Assembly (NCBI RefSeq): GCF_014694455.1
Contig: NZ_JAAUWT010000014.1
Span: 100,117-164,116 of the forward strand
Direction of reading: 5' to 3'
Length of the DNA: 64,000 bases
DNA from: Vibrio sp. S9_S30
GTDB lineage: Bacteria > Pseudomonadota > Gammaproteobacteria > Enterobacterales > Vibrionaceae
Each line of letters begins with the position of its first letter. The first letter of the stretch is position 1. The notes under the pieces were generated by a model. The model had not been told where the DNA came from, made no database searches, and saw nothing but the letters and a program-made list of their open reading frames with translations. A program made the position numbers and the translations under genes. Shown here piece after piece: positions 58,014-64,000 of this stretch.

Positions 58014-59123
58014 TTATGCTTTTCTTTCTAAGAACACACCCGCTTCCATGTGGTGGGTGTAGGGAAATTGATCAAACAAGGCAAAGCGAGTAATACGGTG
58101 AGTTTTACTCAAAATATCCAAATTGTCTTTCAATGTGTCTGGGTTGCAAGAAATGTACATAATACGTTCATACCCTTGCACCATCTTACATGTGTCGATA
58201 TCCATGCCAGCGCGAGGTGGGTCGACGAAGATGGTGTTGCAGTTATAGCTTGTTAGATCGACATTCTGCTGCTTCAAGCGGCGAAACTCTCGTTTGCCTT
58301 CCATGGCCTCGGTGAACTCTTCGGCGGACATCCGAACAATTTGCACGTTGTCGATGTTGTTCGCTTCAATATTAAACTGTGCAGAATCGACAGAGGGTTT
58401 AGCCAGTTCGGTTGCCAATACGCGATCGAAATTCTGTGCCAGTGCCAACGAGAAGTTTCCATTACCACAATAGAGTTCTAGAAGATCCCCTGTACTCTCT
58501 TGAGTGCAATCTACTGCCCACTCCAACATTTTTTGCGCAACGATCCCATTTGGCTGTGTAAAACTGTTTTCTACTTGCTGATAGACGTAAGTTTCGCCAT
58601 GAACATTCAGTTTTTCAATAACGTAATCTTGATCCAGTACGATTTTCATTTTCCGAGCTCGACCAATCAAATTGAGGTTGAACCCTTCATCATTGAGCCG
58701 CTGTTTTAGGGCTTTTGCCTGTGAAATCCATTCATCATCTAATTGACGGTGGTAAAGCAAAGACACCAAAATCTCGCCACTGAGTGTGGATAAAAAGTCG
58801 ACCTGAAACAGCTTTCGGCGCAACGTATCGTTATCTTTCATCGCGTCGATCAACAAGGGCATAAGATCATTGATTAAACGGCTTGCCGCAGGGAAGGTAT
58901 CCACGCGATATTTTTCACGCGTCTCTTGATTGAACATGATGTAGTAGAGCTCTTCACCTTCGTGCCAAACTCGAAACTCCGCTCTCATGCGGTAGTGCTG
59001 ATCTGGAGACTCATACACTTCCAATTCTGGTGCATTGAAAGGAGCAAACATCTCAGTCAGGCGCTGGGTTTTATCCGCAAGTTGTGCTTGATAATGCTCT
59101 GGGTTTACATCAAGTGACGCCAT
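58014..59123 (-). CDS. trmA: tRNA (uracil-54-C5)-methyltransferase TrmA
   Basis: A 369-residue SAM-dependent enzyme that makes m5U54 in the T-loop of tRNA. SAM motif LLELYCGNGNFSLALA (about 213-228), FVDPPRAG (about 298-305), the catalytic Cys in YISCNPDT (about 326) and the general base Glu in MEAGVFLER are all present. It is divergent from btuB, the E. coli arrangement. Confidence 0.96.
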   Translation of the reverse strand: MASLDVNPEHYQAQLADKTQRLTEMFAPFNAPELEVYESPDQHYRMRAEFRVWHEGEELYYIMFNQETREKYRVDTFPAASRLINDLMPLLIDAMKDNDTLRRKLFQVDFLSTLSGEILVSLLYHRQLDDEWISQAKALKQRLNDEGFNLNLIGRARKMKIVLDQDYVIEKLNVHGETYVYQQVENSFTQPNGIVAQKMLEWAVDCTQESTGDLLELYCGNGNFSLALAQNFDRVLATELAKPSVDSAQFNIEANNIDNVQIVRMSAEEFTEAMEGKREFRRLKQQNVDLTSYNCNTIFVDPPRAGMDIDTCKMVQGYERIMYISCNPDTLKDNLDILSKTHRITRFALFDQFPYTHHMEAGVFLERKA

Positions 59124-59338
59124 GGAGTCATGCCTTATTGCTTAGGTACAGGGAGCGCAGATTTTATTCAATCCACTTTATTTGTCCAGCTTTGTCTTTC
59201 TGGTGGATTCATGAGATGGATCAATCACTCTTGTTACAATCAATTTGATGAATGTTTGTGCTATTGACGAGAGTGATAATAGGTTAGAAGAAATACGTCT
59301 AGACAGTCATAAGAATGCGAACTAGTATCCTCGTTCAA

Positions 59339-59544
59339 GCTGGTGGTCAAATTTTGACTGAAAAGGGAATCTGGTGGAAATCCAGAACTGACGCGCAGCG
59401 GTAAAAGAGAACGAACACCTCGGATTGAATCCAAACACTGCTTACGGTTTGTAAGTGGGAAGTGAGGTGCTAGGTATCTGAATCTGTATGGAATTAGTGT
59501 TCCTGTAGATTAGGGTGAGCTCTTAAGTCCGAATACCTGCCAGC
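59339..59544 (+). promoter_or_regulatory. Cobalamin (B12) riboswitch in the btuB leader
   Basis: Conserved pieces occur in order: GGGAAtctGGTG with CCAG (59365-59384), CGCGCAGCGGTAA (59392-59404), and the B12 box region AAGTCCGAATACCTGCCAGC (59525-59544). GCTGG at 59339-59343 pairs with CCAGC at 59540-59544 as P1. Adenosylcobalamin binding should shut off btuB expression. The promoter must lie between here and the trmA start, in 59124-59338. Confidence 0.95.
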
Positions 59545-59551
59545 AATAAGA

Positions 59552-59591
59552 ACCAAGCGGATAGTAGCCACGTAGAAACGTACTGCTTGGT
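59552..59591 (+). promoter_or_regulatory. Expression-platform hairpin between riboswitch and btuB
   Basis: ACCAAGC (59552-59558) pairs with GCTTGGT (59585-59591) and, inside, ACGT-AGAA-ACGT (59570-59581). There is no T-run after it, so control is more likely at translation, with the btuB ribosome site (TTAGGA) 20 bases on, than by termination. Confidence 0.65.
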
Positions 59592-59624
59592 CTTAGAAGG
59601 ATTCTCGCGATTTAGGAAATGACA

Positions 59625-61463
59625 ATGAAAAAAACTCTTCTAGCGACCACAGTAGCGTCGCTGCTTACACACGCCTCCATTTCTGTTGCTCAAGAAGCGG
59701 CAGATACCGAAACTCTCGTAGTGACAGCGAACCGATTTGAGCAAAGTACTCAATCTGTTCTTGCACCAGTAAACGTTGTCACGCGTCAGGAAATCATTCA
59801 GTCGCAAGCTAAAAGCCTACCTGAAGTATTACGTAAACTTCCAGGAGTGGAGATCGCTCAAAACGGTGGGCGAGGTCAGCTTGCGAGTGTGTACGTACGT
59901 GGTACTGGCTCAGATCAGGTGCTTGTGCTCATCGATGGCGTGCGTATGGCTAAATCTTCAACAGGCAGTGTGGACTTTAACCAAGTGCCTGTTTCACAGA
60001 TAGAGCGAATTGAATACGTCCGTGGTGCTCGTGCTGCAATGTATGGCTCTGAAGCTATTGGTGGTGTCATTAATATCATCACTTATTCGAATACTAAGAA
60101 CCAAGCTATATCTAACTTATCTGTTGGTGTCGGTAGTCGCAGTCAAGAAGCAAACTTTGATTCGGTTATTTCTACGTCTGAATCTGGCAAACTTGCAGTG
60201 ACTGCGGGCTATGAAAAAGATGAAGGCTATAATGTAAAACCAGTACCAGGTGTGAACGATGGTGAAAAGCATGGCTTTTCTTCCATCAATGGTTCACTGG
60301 GTTACAGACATAATTTTAATGACGTAATAGAAGCATCTGTTTTCGCGCGCGTTTACGATAATACGTATCAATATGACAACAATAGCTCTAGCTCTCGTAA
60401 AACATCTGAGTCACATGTTTCAAGTCAAGTAATTGGCGGCTCTATTGGTTATACAAAAGATCAGCTTGCATCTACATTTTCTTACTCGAATGAGTTTGGA
60501 CGTTCTAATACATCAAATCCATATGATCTAAGTGCTAGTGATCAATATCGAAATGTTTATAAGCAAGATAATGTCAGTTGGATCTCTAGCTATGAAATTA
60601 ATGAGTCAACTCAGGTCTCAGGTGGTTTAGATTGGAGAAAAGACTTTTATAAAGACGATAAAGCAGATTCTACGCAAGATCGTTCAAACACAGGTGTGTT
60701 TGGTGTGCTATCGACCAAGCAAGAAATTGTGACAGTCGAACTATCTATTCGTAGTGATGACAACCAAGATTACGGTCGAAATACCACATATAATGCAGGA
60801 TTAGGTTTCGACATTACTGAAAGTATTCAAGTCTTTGGTTCTTATGGAACGGCTTTTAAAGCCCCAACGTTATCACAACAAAATGGTTCTGCTTGGGTCG
60901 GGGAAAATAAAAGTTTAAAACCTGAATCTTCGAAAAACATAGATATTGGTGTTAAAGGAACGGTCAAGGATATTGATTGGGCTGTAACGGGATACGATAT
61001 CAAGATTGATGACTTGATTGATTATGACGGTAATAAGCGACAATACGTAAATGTTGAAGGACAAACCCGAATCAAAGGTGTTGAATTAGAAGCTGCCTTT
61101 GAAACAGGTTCGATATTCCATGCGTTCTCTATTGACTTGAAAGATCCAAAAAATGATGAAGGCAAATTGTTGGCTCGTCGTTCAAAGGGCGCATTTAAAT
61201 GGAATGTGAGTACTTCGTTTGACGATGTAGATCTATCACTGAGCTATCAGTACTACACAAAACGAAGAAATAGTGATTATGACGCAACTCCAATTTATCT
61301 GAAGCCGTATGATTTGCTAGATGCAGCAGCGACTTATTGGGTTGAGCCTAATGTTGCGATTCGTGGACGTGTTGATAATCTACTAAATGAAAAGTACGAG
61401 ACTGCTAACGGATATCCGGCATCAGAACGTACTATCTATTTAAGCATTGCTTACCAATTCTAA
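59625..61463 (+). CDS. btuB: TonB-dependent vitamin B12 receptor BtuB
   Basis: A 612-residue outer-membrane receptor. After the signal peptide (about 1-23, ending SVA) come the TonB box ETLVVTA (about 29-35), the plug domain (to about 145, with VLVLIDGVRMAK and MYGSEAIGGVINIIT) and a 22-strand barrel ending in the aromatic YLSIAYQF needed for insertion. It imports cobalamin. ATG 59625 fits the TTAGGA site better than ATG 59619. The barrel half is visibly richer in A and T than the plug half and the neighbouring genes. It is controlled by the riboswitch. Confidence 0.95.
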   Translation: MKKTLLATTVASLLTHASISVAQEAADTETLVVTANRFEQSTQSVLAPVNVVTRQEIIQSQAKSLPEVLRKLPGVEIAQNGGRGQLASVYVRGTGSDQVLVLIDGVRMAKSSTGSVDFNQVPVSQIERIEYVRGARAAMYGSEAIGGVINIITYSNTKNQAISNLSVGVGSRSQEANFDSVISTSESGKLAVTAGYEKDEGYNVKPVPGVNDGEKHGFSSINGSLGYRHNFNDVIEASVFARVYDNTYQYDNNSSSSRKTSESHVSSQVIGGSIGYTKDQLASTFSYSNEFGRSNTSNPYDLSASDQYRNVYKQDNVSWISSYEINESTQVSGGLDWRKDFYKDDKADSTQDRSNTGVFGVLSTKQEIVTVELSIRSDDNQDYGRNTTYNAGLGFDITESIQVFGSYGTAFKAPTLSQQNGSAWVGENKSLKPESSKNIDIGVKGTVKDIDWAVTGYDIKIDDLIDYDGNKRQYVNVEGQTRIKGVELEAAFETGSIFHAFSIDLKDPKNDEGKLLARRSKGAFKWNVSTSFDDVDLSLSYQYYTKRRNSDYDATPIYLKPYDLLDAAATYWVEPNVAIRGRVDNLLNEKYETANGYPASERTIYLSIAYQF

Positions 61464-61467
61464 TTCC

Positions 61468-61490
61468 AAGCCGCCTTAGGGCGGCTTTTT
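61468..61490 (+). terminator. Rho-independent terminator of btuB
   Basis: AAGCCGCC-TTAG-GGCGGCTT followed by TTTAATTT; it ends just before the next gene's start codon, so read-through would be needed for shared transcription. Confidence 0.92.
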
Positions 61491-61497
61491 AATTTCT

Positions 61498-62190
61498 ATG
61501 AAAAACGAATCTAAAAAAGTCATCGTCAGTTGGTCATCAGGTAAAGATTCCACGCTAACGCTCATTCGTCTACTCGAAGACCCTCAATATGAAGTCGTCG
61601 GGTTGTACACGACTCACGTAGACGGCGAAGTCCCATTTCAAGTCACACCCATTTCGGTTGTAAAAATGCAAGCGGAACTCGCCAATTTGCCGTTAGTCAC
61701 GATTCAACTTCCAGAAGTATTTCCACCCAACGAGGTGTATCAGAGTTATATAGTTAAAGGGTTAAAAAACTCAAAGCTAGAGATAGATGCCGTTGCGTTT
61801 GGCGATATGTTTTGTAATGGCATCATGGAATATCGAAAAAGCTATATTGAGAAAGCAGGGTGGGAGTGTGTATTTCCGTTGATGGGGACACCCAGTACAG
61901 AATTAGCGAATGAAATACTGGATAGAGGCATTGAAACCATTGTAGTGACAGTGGATGGGAACAAATTGCCTTCCAGCCTATGTGGTGAGTGGTATAGCAA
62001 AGAATTGATCGCTAACTTACCTAACGAAATAGATCCTTGCGGAGAGAATGGTGAATTTCACACGTTAGTGACATCGGCTCCTTGTTTTAGCCATAATTTA
62101 TGCTTGTGGTCTATTTCCATTGAGTGCACCGAGCGATTTCACCACTTACGTTATGTGGCGAATATTGGCGAGGAGTCACTTTACCAGTAA
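61498..62190 (+). CDS. Dph6-like PP-loop ATP pyrophosphatase domain protein
   Basis: A 230-residue adenine nucleotide alpha hydrolase of the diphthine-ammonia ligase-like group. The PP-loop is SWSSGKDSTLTL (about 11-22), and the C-terminal CGENGEFHTLV (about 181-191) is the second family signature. Bacteria lack diphthamide, so the eukaryotic and archaeal reaction cannot be its role. Relatives often lie beside cobalamin genes, and here it follows btuB, but a terminator lies between and no good ribosome site is visible before the ATG. The function is unknown. Confidence 0.82.
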   Translation: MKNESKKVIVSWSSGKDSTLTLIRLLEDPQYEVVGLYTTHVDGEVPFQVTPISVVKMQAELANLPLVTIQLPEVFPPNEVYQSYIVKGLKNSKLEIDAVAFGDMFCNGIMEYRKSYIEKAGWECVFPLMGTPSTELANEILDRGIETIVVTVDGNKLPSSLCGEWYSKELIANLPNEIDPCGENGEFHTLVTSAPCFSHNLCLWSISIECTERFHHLRYVANIGEESLYQ

Positions 62191-62224
62191 TATACGTCCA
62201 GCTTTTATTGGGGTAAGAACGAAC

Positions 62225-63022
62225 GTGGATAAAAAAACAGAAAAGAGAGTGCTCATTTTTGATTCTGGTGTTGGAGGTCTCTCCGTATACATAGAATTGA
62301 AAGCGTTGCTTCCGCAATTGGAGTACCTCTATCTTTTTGACAACGCGGCATACCCATATGGAGAGCTGGATGGCGATACGCTGGTATATCGCGTTCAAAC
62401 CTTGATCACTCAATATTGTCGAGAATACGATATCGACTTAGTGGTTATCGCTTGTAATACGGCCAGTACATTGGTCTTACCCCACTTAAGGGCTGCGTTA
62501 TCCATTCCTATTGTGGGAGTAGTTCCCGCTATAAAACCAGCATCATTGATCTCCAAAATAGGCGTCGGTCTGATTGCTACTCCCGCAACGATAACCCGCG
62601 ACTACACACACGATCTCATCAAAGACTTCGCGAAAGACACAGAAGTAAAGCTATTAGGTTCCACGAAACTGGTGGAAATGGCCGAGCGAAAGTTGCGCTC
62701 GGAAACAGTTTGTCCGGAAGAAATGAGAGAATTACTCGAACCGCTTATTAACCAAATCGATGTCGCAGTATTGGGGTGCACGCATTTTCCACTATTAAAA
62801 GATGAAATCAGTCGAGTGTTGAACGGCGTTGTATTAATCGATTCCGGTAACGCTATTGCTCGTCGCGTCGCTTTTCTTTTGAAAGCAAGCTCGGGGTTAG
62901 AGAGGAAACAGTTAAATCGGATTTTTTGTAGTGCACCACCACGAGGCGATGATGCACTTAACTCTACATTAAAAAAGATGGGTTTTTCAGAAACGGTTAT
63001 TCAGCCGTTTCCGGGTGTTTAG
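62225..63022 (+). CDS. murI: Glutamate racemase
   Basis: A 265-residue racemase supplying D-glutamate for peptidoglycan. FDSGVGGLSV (12-21) and the two catalytic cysteines C77 (VIACNTAST) and C185 (LGCTHFPLL) are present. The start is GTG at 62225 with GGGGTAAG seven bases upstream; the frame is open 105 bases further, inside the previous gene, without support. Its 3' end overlaps the convergent RRM gene by 26 bases. The btuB-murI-rrn order matches E. coli. Confidence 0.94.
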   Translation: MDKKTEKRVLIFDSGVGGLSVYIELKALLPQLEYLYLFDNAAYPYGELDGDTLVYRVQTLITQYCREYDIDLVVIACNTASTLVLPHLRAALSIPIVGVVPAIKPASLISKIGVGLIATPATITRDYTHDLIKDFAKDTEVKLLGSTKLVEMAERKLRSETVCPEEMRELLEPLINQIDVAVLGCTHFPLLKDEISRVLNGVVLIDSGNAIARRVAFLLKASSGLERKQLNRIFCSAPPRGDDALNSTLKKMGFSETVIQPFPGV

Positions 63023-63437
63023 GATCGTTGGCGACTCTAACTTTAAGTGTTCTCTCCATATAGTCCTGTTCATTTAGTCCTTGAATGACATTATCTGTGT
63101 CTTCCCTTGATACAACGACAAAGCCGAAACCTCTACGTTTACCTGTACGTTTGTCTTTCATTAACCTAACCGCGAATACTTGTCCGTGTTTAGAAAACAA
63201 TTGCCGAACATGGGTCTCGTTAGCTTTATAAGGAAGGTTCCCCACATAAAGAGTGGTCGTAGCTGATTTGTCATTACTTGCATGCTCTGAAGAGGGGTTA
63301 GAAAGGGATAAGATAAGCGCGCAAGTAAAAACGCCAATAATAAAAGCGGTAGCTGGTGGTGCTGCAATTTGTGAAAAGGCTGCAGCGCCCAATACTGCCA
63401 GTGCGATAACGAATAAATAAGATTTTTTTGAGTTCAT
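62997..63437 (-). CDS. Membrane-anchored RRM-domain RNA-binding protein
   Basis: A 146-residue protein. Two hydrophobic segments (about 7-22 and 28-46) form an N-terminal hairpin in the membrane, then a complete RNA recognition motif (about 62-138) with RNP2 LYVGNL and RNP1 RRGFGFVVV. Single-RRM proteins of this type are known in vibrios and cyanobacteria, mostly soluble; the RNA target is unknown. The short cytoplasmic tail would keep the RRM at the membrane. It is divergent from the rRNA operon and overlaps murI tail to tail. Confidence 0.85.
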   Translation of the reverse strand: MNSKKSYLFVIALAVLGAAAFSQIAAPPATAFIIGVFTCALILSLSNPSSEHASNDKSATTTLYVGNLPYKANETHVRQLFSKHGQVFAVRLMKDKRTGKRRGFGFVVVSREDTDNVIQGLNEQDYMERTLKVRVANDPKHPETAE

Positions 63438-63632
63438 ATCTGAATACTACATTGAAAGTGTGAAGTAATAAGATGCAAAGCGCTATTAACAAAATAGACA
63501 CACAGATCTTACGTTTAAGCATGATGAAATTCCAACCAATTGCTGTGATACCCTTCAAATGTTGAAATTTTATTCGATATTTCGAGTTTTGATTGAAAAT
63601 TATTCACTTGGAAAATAATTTAAAGAAAAGAC

Positions 63633-63660
63633 TTGTCATCCATTCCTATCTCCCTATAAT
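63633..63660 (+). promoter_or_regulatory. rRNA operon promoter P1
   Basis: TTGTCA (63633-63638) and TATAAT (63655-63660) with a 16-bp spacer, followed by a GC-rich GCCGCC discriminator typical of stringently controlled rrn promoters. The AT-rich tract from about 63590 to 63630 upstream looks like an UP element. Confidence 0.88.
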
Positions 63661-63737
63661 GCCGCCTCACCGACACGGAGTGAGATGGAAATCACACGAC
63701 GAGCGGGTAAGAGAGAGAAAGAAAGTTTAAAAAAATC

Positions 63738-63765
63738 TTGACTCTCAAAAATGGGAGCGTATCAT
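63738..63765 (+). promoter_or_regulatory. rRNA operon promoter P2
   Basis: TTGACT (63738-63743) and TATCAT (63760-63765) with a 16-bp spacer, about 105 bases downstream of P1, followed by TCGCACCCC. Tandem rrn promoters of this spacing are usual in gammaproteobacteria. Confidence 0.85.
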
Positions 63766-63772
63766 TCGCACC

Positions 63773-64000
63773 CCTAGCGGCCAAGCGCAGAGCGCTAAGT
63801 ATCGTTAGAAAAAGCTCTTTAACAATATAGACCTATCAATCTGTGTGGGCACTCGTTGATGATAATCCAAAACGTTTCTTAGGAAACACTTTAGGTTTCA
63901 ATGAACTGAGTGACCAACCAAGACTTCTTCTGGAAACATAAGAAGACTTAGCACAGTCAATTCAACATTTACTTGTAAATGTAATCAGTATTCATTGAGC
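63773..64000 (+). other. 16S rRNA precursor leader (rrn operon, 16S gene beyond the right edge)
   Basis: The leader has the antitermination boxA GCTCTTTAACAA (63814-63825) and the GTGTGGGCACTCGTTGATGA stretch (63843-63862) typical of vibrio 16S leaders. AAGACTTCTT and AAGAAGACTT (about 63920-63950) form an imperfect stem. The mature 16S 5' end is not reached before base 64000. Confidence 0.85.

Overview
The window is a chromosomal segment of a gammaproteobacterium of the family Vibrionaceae, most likely a Vibrio. Its gene order matches the near-origin part of the E. coli and Vibrio chromosomes: hdfR/maoP, rmuC-ubiE-ubiJ-ubiB-tatABC, polA-spf-engB, yihI-hemN, yihY-dtd-yiiD, pckA-hslO-hslR, a complete type II secretion operon, nudE-cysQ, nfuA-comF-bioH, plsB/lexA-dinF, sthA-fabR-yijD-trmA, btuB-murI-rrn. 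Near-perfect RyhB and Spot 42 homologues, a tandem LexA-box pair in front of lexA, and the Vibrio-style EpsH/EpsL sequences support this. The species cannot be named from the sequence.

Layout. 1-2.3 kb: the end of a GMC-type flavin oxidoreductase gene and a sugar/cyclitol-type aminotransferase gene (accessory). 2.4-5 kb: the HdfR regulator divergent from maoP, then a DMT exporter. 5-11 kb: rmuC behind a LexA box, the ubiquinone genes ubiE-J-B and the Tat translocase tatABC. 11-13.3 kb: a TatD-family nuclease of unusual type and a magnesium-type HemB. 13.3-18 kb: an RNA-rich stretch with Fur-controlled ryhB, a DnaA-box region and terminator ahead of polA, spf, and a further candidate structured RNA. 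18-26 kb: engB, cytochrome c4, a zinc-ribbon methyltransferase, yihI, hemN, a lipoprotein, yihY, dtd, yiiD. 26-31.5 kb, mostly minus strand: an AsmA-family protein, pckA, Hsp33 and Hsp15. 31.7-43.3 kb: gspC to gspN in one run of overlapping genes. 43.5-49.5 kb: nudE, cysQ, a secreted trypsin-like protease with a chitin-binding tail, nfuA, comF, bioH. 49.5-58 kb: plsB, lexA, a methyltransferase behind a Fur-like box, a dinF-type MATE exporter, sthA, fabR, yijD. 58-64 kb: trmA, a cobalamin riboswitch and btuB, a PP-loop ATPase, murI, a membrane-anchored RRM protein, and the promoters and leader of an rRNA operon whose 16S gene starts beyond the right edge.

How the parts connect. Three stress regulons are visible as operators: LexA (lexA, rmuC), Fur (ryhB, the 52.95 kb methyltransferase) and cobalamin (btuB). 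The secretion operon is followed within 2 kb by a protease built like a typical type II substrate. Most of the window is conserved housekeeping DNA. The less expected items are the non-coding RNA cluster around polA, the Fur-linked methyltransferase/exporter pair with a hairpin covering the exporter's ribosome binding site, the membrane-tethered RNA-binding protein beside the rRNA operon, and a recurring pattern of short (15-21 bp) tandem duplications at gene ends and starts.
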